NCBI GenBank assembly: GCA_946414805.1
Contig: CAMKPZ010000001.1
Location: forward strand, 1 to 64,000
DNA length: 64,000 nucleotides
Direction: 5' to 3'
From: an uncultured Bacteroidales bacterium
Lineage (GTDB): Bacteria > Bacteroidota > Bacteroidia > Bacteroidales > Paludibacteraceae
Shown: positions 51,765 to 59,929 of the stretch, one piece after another
Layout: each line of letters opens with the position of its first letter
Position numbering within the stretch: position 1 is the first letter of the stretch
Notes under the pieces: generated by a model
Told to the model about the DNA's origin: nothing
The model's input: only the letters and a program-made list of their open reading frames with translations
Databases searched by the model: none
Translations under genes and position numbers: made by a program

Positions 51765-52080
51765 TAATGATTCACGCTGGGGTAATGTGGGCGGGATAGT
51801 CCTGCTTCCAAAGCCTCAAAACGGGACATTACATGACATAAAAGGCGTTTATTGACGCTTGTTTTGGTATCGCGGAATCCTGCAAAATTTCAGCCCCGAA
51901 ACAAGATTGCAATAAGCGTCCATTGGATGTGTATATATCAACGTCCCATGTGGCGTATTATACATATCAGCGTGGACGTTATTGTTTATTCTTGGCTGAA
52001 GGGTCTTGCAGGAACCTCGTGATAGAGAATAAGCGTGAATAATGTTCGCGCTTTTCTTGCATTATGCAATTTAATAAACA
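51765..52080 (+). ncRNA. Long structured leader or small RNA
   Basis: GG.TCCTGCAA (about 51868-51879) can pair with TTGCAGGA.CC (about 52006-52017), enclosing CAATAAGCGTCC/GGACG.TTATTG (about 51909-51985). No reading frame of note covers it. It begins right after a promoter and ends just before the LRR gene, so it may be a cis-regulator or an independent RNA. Family not recognised. Confidence 0.4.
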
Positions 52081-52088
52081 TTGATACG

Positions 52089-55000
52089 ATGAAAAAAATT
52101 ATTTTATTGAGCATTTGTCTCACGGTATCGCTGATTGTTTCAGCAGTAGAAGTAACAACCACATTTAGTGCACAATCTTCTGATGGCAAAATGTATTTGC
52201 TTGATAGCGTGAAGATCGAAAACCTAACTCGTAATTGGAGTAAAACGATTGATTGTTCTGTTGAAGAGTCAATCTCGTATGAGGTAAACGAGACTCTTCC
52301 TACCGGAATTGACAACATCTGGACCTCTTCGAAAGAAGGAGGGCTTATCTCAGATTATAAAAACCTTATCTACGGTCATAGTTTCTCTATTAATGTAAGC
52401 CAACCGGGACAAGTTTCATTGAACGTCTATGACATGTTAGGTCGTAGTATGGTAAGTAGTACCGAATACTGCTCTGAGGGAAGTCATCAATATACCTTGT
52501 CTTTATCGCAAACTCAGCCCTTTATCTTATCTGTCCGCACGGCAAATGAGTCAGCTGCTATTATGCTAATAAATATGACTAATTCCAGCAGTAACTCTAT
52601 CACAAATGAAAACACCTTACCTGTGTTACGTGCTCCGCTACGCACTCATGATGAAGAAACGGTATATGTAGGAGATCAAATGAATTATATCGGCTATAGC
52701 CATAGACAAGGGGCTGTCTTAACAAGCCAAACTATTACTATTACCCAAGGTCTTTCTGACGAAACAATTACATTTATATTTGAATCAGCATCTTATAGTT
52801 CAGAAGGTGCATATGTGGGAATTATTGGATTCAATAGTCAGATATATGCTTATCCGATAGGAATACTAAATAATAGTAATATCGCTAATTATAATTCCTT
52901 TGTCAACAATCTCACTACCGCTAATGGTACTATTTTATGTCATGCAGTTTATAGCGCTTTGGATAGTATTGACAAGGCTCCTATTCCAGAAAAACTCACC
53001 AATGTTAATATAGTAACTTTCACAGATGGATTGGATGTCGGTTCATGGAGATTGAATCCTAAATATACTTCATCTGCTCTTTATCTACAAGCCATTAATG
53101 AACGTATCCATCGTACATATATAGATGGAATGCCACTATCTGCATATTCTATAGGAATAAAAGGAAACGATGTTTCAGATGTAGCACGCTTTGAACATGA
53201 TTTACAACAACTGGCAAGTGATCCGGAGAATGTTCATAATGTATCAAACATAAGTGAAGTAAATGCGCGTTTCAGAGAAATCGCTGCTAAAATATATAAC
53301 ACAAGCGTAAGCAACTTACTTACTATTAAATTACCGGCTCCTGATCCGGGTAGCTTAATTCGCTTTACATTTGATGATATTGACAATGCTCAAAACTCTC
53401 TGTATTATATTGATGGCACATATAACTATAATTTTGAAGAAGGCTGTGGCATCATGACCGATTTATCGTTCTGGGGAGTTAGATGTGCAAACGATTCTAT
53501 ACTACGTTCTACACCTGATGGCATATTTGATATATTTGTCATTAATGACTTAACCACAGTTTTAGGAGAGCACCTATCTATTTCCGACATGCAACAATGG
53601 ACATATATTCCGTCTTCGAATAGTTGGCAAGTAAATAGTGAGTTTGATCCTTTGTCCTATGTAACTATAACGGAAGATCATTCAAGTGCACTTACAATGT
53701 TAGTATTAGACTGTTCTTCGTCCTTAGGCAGTGATTTTGCAAGCATACAATCTTCTGCTAACACTTTCTTGAATATATTAGCAGGAAATGAAGTTGTGGA
53801 AAAACCGAAAGTATCAGCAGCTACTTATGAGTATGGTGATTTGCAAGTCACACTACATGCAGAGATTATTCAAACTGGAAATCTGAGCGTTCAAGATAAG
53901 GGCTTCTGCGTAAGTGAATATCCGAACATGGAGAATGCTACTTTCTATAGTTGTGGAAAAGGCGAGGATAATTTCGAGCATATAGTAACTAATCTTATCG
54001 AAGGTAAAACATATTATTGCCGTCCATACGTGAGAAACCAAGTAGGCGTTTCCTATGGTGACATAACTTCTTTTGTCGGAACTGTAGCTGTTTTGCCCTC
54101 TGTCTCTCTATTATCTGCAACTGTAATATCTACAAATAGTATCAGTTGCGCTGGTACAATAACCTTTGATGGCTATGCTCCTATTACAGAATGCGGATTT
54201 TGTTGGAGTGCTAATCCGAACCCTACTATAGATGATTATTATTTATCTGTCAATCTAAATGAGGCTGATTTTAATGGAGATCTCACCAATTTGAAATCAG
54301 ATACAACATACTATGTAAGAGCATATGCAAAGAACTACAAGGGGATTAGTTATAGTGAAAACACAATAGCAAAATTCATATGTACCATGCATTATACAGC
54401 CGGTGAAAAATTAGCCGAAACGACTAATGCTTCATCCAGTGGTATTCATATAAATGCATTTGATGTACCTATGGTCTATCATGATTTTCAAGAGGGGAAT
54501 GGAACACTTGTGTTTGACGGTCAAATTAAAGTGATCGGGGAAGATGCTTTTAGAGGTTGTATGGGCATGACTTCAATAATTATTCCTGATAGCATTACAG
54601 GTATTGGACTCTCGGCATTTCGCGGTTGTAGTGGATTAACCACCTTGAGTATTCCTAATGGAATTACACGGATAGAAAGATGTACTTTCTACGATTGTAA
54701 TGGCATGGCGTCAATTTCGTTACCGGAAAGCATTACGAGTATAGGTGGTTATGCATTTTATAACTGTACGTCTTTATCTTCTATAACCATTCCTAATAAT
54801 GTGAGCACTATAGAGGAACACGCATTTGATGAGTGTACTAATATGGTTAATATTAGTATTCCGAATAGCGTCGCAAGTATTGACGGATATGCTTTTAGAA
54901 ATTGTACGAATTTGGCTGGCGTTGTTTTACCGGACAGTGTTACAACTATTGTTGATGGTGTATTCTACGGGTGTAGTAGTTTAGCATCGGTTGTGTTCTC

Positions 55001-56147
55001 TGATAGTACAACATATATAGGATATTTGGCTTTTTCCGGTTGCACAAGTTTAAGTTCCGTTGACATCCCAGAAAGTGTAACAACTATCAAAAATAATGCA
55101 TTTAAAGATTGTTCCAATTTGTTTACTATTACGTTACGTTCTGAAGAGTTCGTCAGCAAGGATTACACATATAGCACAACACTCAGTACAATGTTCGGAG
55201 AACAAGTCCATGAATATATAATACCAGAGGGAACAGTACGTATAGGTAAATACGCTTTCTATAAATGTACAAGTTTGACAACACTTACAATCCCGAATAG
55301 TGTAACTGAAATTAGTGAATACGCATTCAGTAATTGTAGTAGCTGGAACTCTGTTGTATATCCTAATAGTGTAACAAGTATAGGATATAGAGCTTTCTAT
55401 AGTTGTACTGGGCTGACTTCGATAAATATCCCAAACAACATAATAGATGTAGCAGAAGGTGCTTTCGCTGGGTGTAGTAATTTATTATCTATAGAACTTA
55501 ATTCTGATTCGATTGTAAGTAAAACTTATGCATCTTCATCGCATAACATAAAAGCACTATTTGGGAATCAGGTAGAGGAGTATATAATTGGTGATAGTGT
55601 AACGAGCATTGGTGAATACGCTTTCGCTGGTTCAAATATAGTCTCTATTATCTTAAGTGACAGTGTAAAATCCATCAAAGATCATGCATTTAACGGCTGT
55701 AAATTGACTACTATACAGATGGGTATAGGTGTTAACTATATCGGACGATATGCTTTCTATAATTGCACAAATCTGCCTTCTATCACGATTCCCGATAATG
55801 TTTTGGATTTAGGCGAATATGCATTTAATAGTTGCACTAATTTGGAAACTCTTGTAATTGGAGAAGGTATTACAACTATTGGAAAGAATGTATTTAGAAG
55901 TTGCAGCAAGTTAAAAAATGTAACTTTAGGTAGTAATGTATCTAATATAACTAATTATGCCTTTGCTGAATGTGGCATAAAAATTATGACTTGTTTGGCA
56001 ACTACTCCTCCGTTCTGTGAGACGCAAGCATTTTTAGGAACAGATACTTCTCATGCTGCCTTGTATGTTCCCGCGTCATCTGTATACACATATTCGCATA
56101 CGGATCCCTGGGCATATTTTGCTGTCATTTACGCAATAACCGAATAA
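52089..56147 (+). CDS. Giant BspA-like LRR protein with vWA- and FN3-like regions
   Basis: 1352 residues from the ATG at 52089 (the upstream frame covers leader sequence). Signal MKKIILLSICLTVSLIVSA. An FlgD-like stretch (LNVYDMLGRSMVSS) is followed by a possible von Willebrand A-like region (VNIVTFTDGLDVGSW, LVLDCSSSLGSD), FN3-like domains (TTYYVRAYAKNYKG), then about 20 LRR_5 repeats from residue about 790 onward (SIGGYAFYNCTSLSSITIPN pattern). There is no GQ-V-K tail at the end, unlike the protein at 5.1 kb. Very AT-rich compared with mutB, suggesting transfer with the island. Probably a surface adhesin. Confidence 0.78.
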   Translation: MKKIILLSICLTVSLIVSAVEVTTTFSAQSSDGKMYLLDSVKIENLTRNWSKTIDCSVEESISYEVNETLPTGIDNIWTSSKEGGLISDYKNLIYGHSFSINVSQPGQVSLNVYDMLGRSMVSSTEYCSEGSHQYTLSLSQTQPFILSVRTANESAAIMLINMTNSSSNSITNENTLPVLRAPLRTHDEETVYVGDQMNYIGYSHRQGAVLTSQTITITQGLSDETITFIFESASYSSEGAYVGIIGFNSQIYAYPIGILNNSNIANYNSFVNNLTTANGTILCHAVYSALDSIDKAPIPEKLTNVNIVTFTDGLDVGSWRLNPKYTSSALYLQAINERIHRTYIDGMPLSAYSIGIKGNDVSDVARFEHDLQQLASDPENVHNVSNISEVNARFREIAAKIYNTSVSNLLTIKLPAPDPGSLIRFTFDDIDNAQNSLYYIDGTYNYNFEEGCGIMTDLSFWGVRCANDSILRSTPDGIFDIFVINDLTTVLGEHLSISDMQQWTYIPSSNSWQVNSEFDPLSYVTITEDHSSALTMLVLDCSSSLGSDFASIQSSANTFLNILAGNEVVEKPKVSAATYEYGDLQVTLHAEIIQTGNLSVQDKGFCVSEYPNMENATFYSCGKGEDNFEHIVTNLIEGKTYYCRPYVRNQVGVSYGDITSFVGTVAVLPSVSLLSATVISTNSISCAGTITFDGYAPITECGFCWSANPNPTIDDYYLSVNLNEADFNGDLTNLKSDTTYYVRAYAKNYKGISYSENTIAKFICTMHYTAGEKLAETTNASSSGIHINAFDVPMVYHDFQEGNGTLVFDGQIKVIGEDAFRGCMGMTSIIIPDSITGIGLSAFRGCSGLTTLSIPNGITRIERCTFYDCNGMASISLPESITSIGGYAFYNCTSLSSITIPNNVSTIEEHAFDECTNMVNISIPNSVASIDGYAFRNCTNLAGVVLPDSVTTIVDGVFYGCSSLASVVFSDSTTYIGYLAFSGCTSLSSVDIPESVTTIKNNAFKDCSNLFTITLRSEEFVSKDYTYSTTLSTMFGEQVHEYIIPEGTVRIGKYAFYKCTSLTTLTIPNSVTEISEYAFSNCSSWNSVVYPNSVTSIGYRAFYSCTGLTSINIPNNIIDVAEGAFAGCSNLLSIELNSDSIVSKTYASSSHNIKALFGNQVEEYIIGDSVTSIGEYAFAGSNIVSIILSDSVKSIKDHAFNGCKLTTIQMGIGVNYIGRYAFYNCTNLPSITIPDNVLDLGEYAFNSCTNLETLVIGEGITTIGKNVFRSCSKLKNVTLGSNVSNITNYAFAECGIKIMTCLATTPPFCETQAFLGTDTSHAALYVPASSVYTYSHTDPWAYFAVIYAITE

Positions 56148-56151
56148 TGCT

Positions 56152-56499
56152 ATGTTGCAAAACGATAAAGGTGTCAATCATTCCTTGAATATCGCGCTTA
56201 GAAACTTAGCGCAAAGCTATAATTACGAAGCGGGGAATTGGCGTAGTAGTTCTTATCAACTGGATAATGTTGCTCGAATTATTAAGGCAGGAGAATGGTC
56301 TTCACAAATAAAAGCAGAAGTAACTCATTCAATCCAGCGTAGGATAAATAGACGCTATCCTACTACGTCTGTCCTTCAGAATAGTGGTCATTGCACACAA
56401 TATATTGCAGAAAATGCTGTAAAAATGATAGAGTATCGTTTGCGACATGATAAATCATCAATTCTACAACATTTTATAGACATAAATAATTATTTATAA
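56152..56499 (+). CDS. Hypothetical protein (115 residues)
   Basis: Cytoplasmic, basic, mostly helical. It begins four bases after the LRR gene's stop, so it is co-transcribed. Visible segments are SLNIALRNLAQSYNYEAGNW and IKAEVTHSIQRRINRRYPTT. No family recognised. It might be a small partner of the adhesin or part of the island's maintenance genes. Confidence 0.5.
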   Translation: MLQNDKGVNHSLNIALRNLAQSYNYEAGNWRSSSYQLDNVARIIKAGEWSSQIKAEVTHSIQRRINRRYPTTSVLQNSGHCTQYIAENAVKMIEYRLRHDKSSILQHFIDINNYL

Positions 56500-56521
56500 C
56501 TTGGGTTTTATGAAATAATAG

Positions 56522-56932
56522 ATGAAAAATTCATCAAATATATGGAAGCGTTCTCTTATAACTGTATTTCGTTATTATGCAGTGGTGATGGCTATAGGAA
56601 CTATCGTATTTGATATTCTTCTCATTTGTAATATTACACATAAGTGGCTGAATCTAATAATAGGTTGTTCGCTGTTTAGTTGCGTGCTAAACTATATTGT
56701 TGTAAGGGCCTTTGGATTTTGTTATTTACAACGACATTTGATTTGGACGACAGCTTACAATGTGTTGTACAATTCGATTATTATGCCTATTGAATGGGAA
56801 TGGAATAATCGGCTAGAACTTGTATTTGTAATTTTGCTTTCAATAATTCTTCTAAGCCTTATGATAATGTACATTTCAAATAGAAACCATAATAGCAAGA
56901 CCTATACTCTCCAAGGTCAAGAGGTAAAGTAA
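56522..56932 (+). CDS. Four-helix membrane protein ending in a sorting-like tail
   Basis: 136 residues with about four hydrophobic segments (YYAVVMAIGTIVFDILLIC, LVFVILLSIILLSLMIMYI among them). Its final residues, SKTYTLQGQEVK, match the tail of the secreted proteins at 5.1 and 29.8 kb even at DNA level, although this protein has no signal peptide and would not be exported that way. The tail may have been acquired by recombination. It is followed by a terminator. Confidence 0.6.
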   Translation: MKNSSNIWKRSLITVFRYYAVVMAIGTIVFDILLICNITHKWLNLIIGCSLFSCVLNYIVVRAFGFCYLQRHLIWTTAYNVLYNSIIMPIEWEWNNRLELVFVILLSIILLSLMIMYISNRNHNSKTYTLQGQEVK

Positions 56933-56954
56933 TATCGTCTAACCTTATATAAAC

Positions 56955-56986
56955 ATAAACGCGAGACCAACAAGTCCCGCGTTTAT
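56955..56986 (+). terminator. Intrinsic terminator of the LRR operon
   Basis: ATAAACGCGAGAC (56955-56967) and GTCCCGCGTTTAT (56974-56986) form a 13-bp stem with one mismatch around CAACAA. Confidence 0.78.
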
Positions 56987-57029
56987 TATAATAATCCTTT
57001 CTCTGCCTTACATTCTTTTCTTTTGAGCT

Positions 57030-57585
57030 TTTTCCTCATAAGGTGCTCGTTTCACTCGCGATCTTTGACTTATTGAGCTTTTCCCCCTTTAATAAGGTGC
57101 TCTCTTCGTTCGCGGCTTGTTGGTGCGGTAAACCGCGAGAAAGAAAGTCGTTTCGGGAGTGTTCCTTTTCTGGCCGATGTGGGTATAAACTCAGTATGCC
57201 TATTTTATAGCCATCCTTTTTGTCGTCAGAGAGAGTGTGCATTATTCTTTTGCATCCTTTCCATTACCCACTTTCGCCGAATAAGCAACCTTGTGTGCCC
57301 TGTGCCCGAAGATGTCTGCGGCGACGCCGCCTTTGCTGAAGTCTGTAGTCCTTGCGCGCGGGGCTGCCTCCACCGTGACCCTGCTATCCGTACGGACGCC
57401 CGAGTTTCTTTTGTGCTCCTTCTATGCCCTTGCGCGGTCTGAGTCTCTTTTGTGACCTGTCCCCACGCATACCCCCGTCCATGTCCATCGTTCCGCCTGT
57501 TTTGTGCTGCCTCTGCTCGAAGTCTGTACCATTCCCATATACCTCTAAGCCTTTTTATTAAAGCCGCCAAACAAGTTGTCGGCAT
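57030..57585 (-). pseudogene. Decayed inverted copy of the mutB 3' end and its downstream DNA
   Basis: On the minus strand from 57585: ATATGGG...CAGAC, GCAGAGGCAGC, CAGGCGG.AACGATG, CAGGTCACAA, AAGAAACTCGG.CGTCCG, CCCCGCGC.AGGACTAC, GCATCTTCGG-like and GTTGCTTATTC.GC follow the order of the functional mutB tail (47.7-48.03 kb), with many small changes. It continues through the CACTCTCTCTGACGAC stretch and ACGACTTTCTTTCTCGCG downstream of mutB. The frame is destroyed. The open frame 57226-57585 is a chance product. Confidence 0.78.
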
Positions 57586-57660
57586 GACGGCTTAGAGACC
57601 CTGCTACGCTCGGCATAGGATATATACAAGTGCATATCCTCTGCCCTCGCTTAAACGCAG

Positions 57661-57966
57661 CGTTTGACGATCGATATGGGACCGTTGTTCCAGACTCCGG
57701 CAGAGGCAGCTAAACAGGCGGTGGAGAACGATGTCCATGTACTGGGTGTCTCCAGCCTCGCGGCAGGTCACAAGACCCTCATCCCGCAGGTCATCGAGGA
57801 GCTCAAGAAACTCGGCCGTCCGGATATCATGGTCACCGCCGGTGGTGTCATCCCCGCGCAGGACTATGACTTCCTCTACAAAGCCGGTGTTGCCGCCATC
57901 TTCGGCCCCGGCACCCCGGTAGCCTACTCCGCGAAAGTGGTGATGCAACTCCTGATGCAAGAGTAA
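57661..57966 (+). pseudogene. Intact direct copy of the mutB C-terminal 97 codons
   Basis: The translation from [20 protein letters not shown] to VVMQLLMQE matches the end of MutB. The central part (about 57716-57868) is identical at base level to 47790-47930; both ends carry silent differences (for example GGACCGTTGTTC against GGTCCGCTCTTC). It lacks a proper 5' end and cannot encode a mutase. It was probably formed by recombination or integration at the mutB 3' end. Confidence 0.88.
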
Positions 57967-57975
57967 TGAAGAGTT

Positions 57976-58007
57976 AGCAAGGGCGTGGTGTAATCTATGC
58001 CCTTGCT
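57976..58007 (+). terminator. Hairpin after the mutB-tail copy
   Basis: AGCAAGGGC (57976-57984) and GCCCTTGCT (57999-58007) are perfect complements. It may be the original terminator of a mutB gene. Confidence 0.65.
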
Positions 58008-58018
58008 ACTGCTTCGTA

Positions 58019-58249
58019 TTGCGCCGAAACGGCAGTTTTACGCATGACTATGATGTTGTGTACGGACCTGTAGCGAATGACCGTGTTTATACATGCTTCG
58101 CATTGTATGAAGGTGGAGTATTGAGTAAAACGAATCTCATTGCTGAATTGAAAACCTATAAATTGGTTGACCAATATCTGTTTCATACGGCGCAGGCTCT
58201 CAAGGCGTTAACGTTTGTTAACGCAAAAGAAATACTATGGGCGAAATAA
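58019..58249 (+). pseudogene. 5'-truncated DUF3990 gene
   Basis: The frame reads FTHDYDVVYGPVANDRVYTC, YEGGVLSKTNLIAELKTYKL and VDQYLFHTAQALKALTF, the C-terminal third of DUF3990 proteins; the catalytic-looking N-terminal part is missing. It breaks off about 50 bases after the mutB-tail copy, so the junction of the rearrangement is probably here. DUF3990 genes usually pair with a small partner, present next. Confidence 0.72.
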
Positions 58250-58440
58250 CACAAGATAATCTGTATCTGTTGCTGCCTTCCAAAGTTAGTTGGTTGGCGG
58301 ACATGTTGTGTGCGGATGAACATATCAGCACGATAGAGGCTATCCGTCGCATCTATTCTTCTGCGATGTACAAAGAGTTGGAGCAAGAGAGCACCAAACG
58401 CTGGCACGAAGGCCCGGTGTCTTTGTATCAAACGATATAA
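58237..58440 (+). CDS. Small partner protein of DUF3990 genes
   Basis: 67 residues: LLLPSKVSWLADMLCADEHI then IEAIRRIYSSAMYKELEQES and WHEGPVSLYQTI. It overlaps the truncated DUF3990 frame by 13 bases. The pattern (helical, Y-SS-YKEL, WxxGP) fits the small protein often encoded beside DUF3990; from memory such pairs are thought of as possible toxin-antitoxin modules. Without an intact DUF3990 it is probably a leftover. Confidence 0.6.
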   Translation: MGEITQDNLYLLLPSKVSWLADMLCADEHISTIEAIRRIYSSAMYKELEQESTKRWHEGPVSLYQTI

Positions 58441-58458
58441 TCTTCGTTCGCCGGTTTA

Positions 58459-58502
58459 AGAAGGCAGGGTGGAACCAAAACGGTTCCGCCCCTTCTTTTT
58501 TT
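58459..58502 (+). terminator. Intrinsic terminator
   Basis: AGAAGG, GGTGGAACC and CGGTTCCGCC, CCTTCT pair around AAAA, followed by a T-run. Three copies of actgacaaa follow at about 58518-58545. Confidence 0.88.
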
Positions 58503-58605
58503 ATATCAAAATCAGGAAACTGACAAAACTGACAAAACTGACAGAATAAAAAACAGATTACAAACAGTAAAGAATTATGAAAATTTGCAAAATATAGCAG
58601 TTCGC

Positions 58606-58637
58606 TTGCATATGTCTGAAAAAAGTAGTATCTTTGC
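58606..58637 (+). promoter_or_regulatory. Promoter for the HTH gene and RM operon
   Basis: TTGCATATGTC at 58606 and TATCTTTG at 58629-58636. No other clear promoter is visible before the methylase gene. Confidence 0.75.
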
Positions 58638-58696
58638 ACGCAGATTTGCGTGCAGAAAGAAAATGAAGGCAACATCAGACATATTTTATTGCTGTT

Positions 58697-59002
58697 ATGA
58701 TGCGTTTGCATAACACCAACTTGCAAGCGGAGATAGAAGCCTTTGTGGCAAGCCAAGAGGCAGGTGTCCCTCAAGGTGTCCTTCAAGAAGTCGCAGATGA
58801 TTTAACTGATAGACAGCGAGTTATATTGGAGACTATAAAGAATGTCGCAGTAAATGTCGCAGTAAACACAAAATATCTTTCCGAAAGGTTAGGAGTAAAT
58901 AGAAAAACCATCCAACGGGATGTAGTAGCCCTACAAGAAAAACACCTAATTCAATGGGTCGGCTCTGACAAAACGGGTCATTGGGGGATAATCGAAAAAT
59001 AG
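58697..59002 (+). CDS. Winged-helix protein, probable fragment of a larger family
   Basis: 101 residues. LTDRQRVILETIKN and YLSERLGVNRKTIQRDVVAL form a winged helix; QWVGSDKTGHWGIIE is the usual ending of AlbA_2/ATP-binding and similar Bacteroidetes proteins, where this domain is C-terminal. Here it stands alone, so it may be a relic or a small regulator of the RM operon that follows. The promoter is just upstream. Confidence 0.6.
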   Translation: MMRLHNTNLQAEIEAFVASQEAGVPQGVLQEVADDLTDRQRVILETIKNVAVNVAVNTKYLSERLGVNRKTIQRDVVALQEKHLIQWVGSDKTGHWGIIEK

Positions 59003-59081
59003 AATAGCTTGTCTCCGCCGAGCGATGAGCGGGCGAAGAGCGAGACACAAAATCGAAAAGAATAGCGAAGAAAGAAAATTT

Positions 59082-59888
59082 ATGATAGGAAATAATCCTG
59101 AAAGAAATAAAGCGATTAGGCAACTTTTGCGTCAAGGAGCAAAGAATGAGAGGATGGTATTATGGGTATTATCCTTTTCGGTGATATATGCCTTGGTATC
59201 CAATCTTCTTACTCACTGCCCACCTCTTCCCTTGTCAGCGAACATTTTGGATATAATTGCCTCTATTGACGAGACCATAAGGAATTGCTGCTATGGTATT
59301 ATTGCTGGTATATCGTTTTATCTCTTAAATGATTTCTACAAAAACGCATACAAAAAAGTTGATATTTATAATGATATGTACCCTAACCTATATAACTTAT
59401 GGTTAAAGACATATCAGTTGGTACTTGCATTAAACAATCATGAATTAGACGAATCGCAAAGTAATGAAGAGCTCCATTCGTCCATCATTAACCGTCTTTG
59501 CGGACAATCTGAGGAAGAGGCAAAAAACACAAATCTATCAACAACCCACGAGATATTTTCCGGAGACATCCATCTGTTACTCGTTATGTGGCATGATATT
59601 GCTCAAGATAAAAGAAAATTTCTTGATACTTATGGTCATATTATAGAAAGAGAAGAATATTCAAAATTGAATGATAAAGAGCTCGATATAATGGAAGAAA
59701 GATTAAATGCTTATGCTCCCAATGATGATCAGATAAGAGAAGGTAAGCCAATTACAATAAGGGATTATGACATCCAACGCGCTCTTTATCTTATATTGAA
59801 CTTCAAAACAGATATGGCCAAGATGGTTAACAAATATTCCATTTTCTATTACGGAAGTCAAAGGGGCGTGCGAAAAGAGGCTTTTTGA
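59082..59888 (+). CDS. Membrane protein of unknown function beside the RM system
   Basis: 268 residues from the ATG at 59082 (the earlier frame start is repeat-like sequence). Two hydrophobic segments near the N-terminus (MVLWVLSFSVIYALVSNLL and YGIIAGISFYLLNDFY) are followed by a long helical cytoplasmic part (LDTYGHIIEREEYSKLNDKE). I do not recognise a family. It lies 41 bases before the methylase and is probably co-transcribed. It might be an effector or an accessory factor; nothing in the sequence decides. Confidence 0.6.
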   Translation: MIGNNPERNKAIRQLLRQGAKNERMVLWVLSFSVIYALVSNLLTHCPPLPLSANILDIIASIDETIRNCCYGIIAGISFYLLNDFYKNAYKKVDIYNDMYPNLYNLWLKTYQLVLALNNHELDESQSNEELHSSIINRLCGQSEEEAKNTNLSTTHEIFSGDIHLLLVMWHDIAQDKRKFLDTYGHIIEREEYSKLNDKELDIMEERLNAYAPNDDQIREGKPITIRDYDIQRALYLILNFKTDMAKMVNKYSIFYYGSQRGVRKEAF

Positions 59889-59929
59889 ATCCAAAGAGAA
59901 TGACATATTGAAAGAAAAAACATACGATA

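Noticed and set aside
57226..57585. 119-codon frame as a protein
   Set aside because: It runs out of frame over a decayed antisense mutB tail.
48033..57660. Complete integrative element with its own integrase
   Set aside because: No integrase, relaxase or transposase gene is visible; only indirect signs of mobility (DUF3987, duplicated mutB tail).
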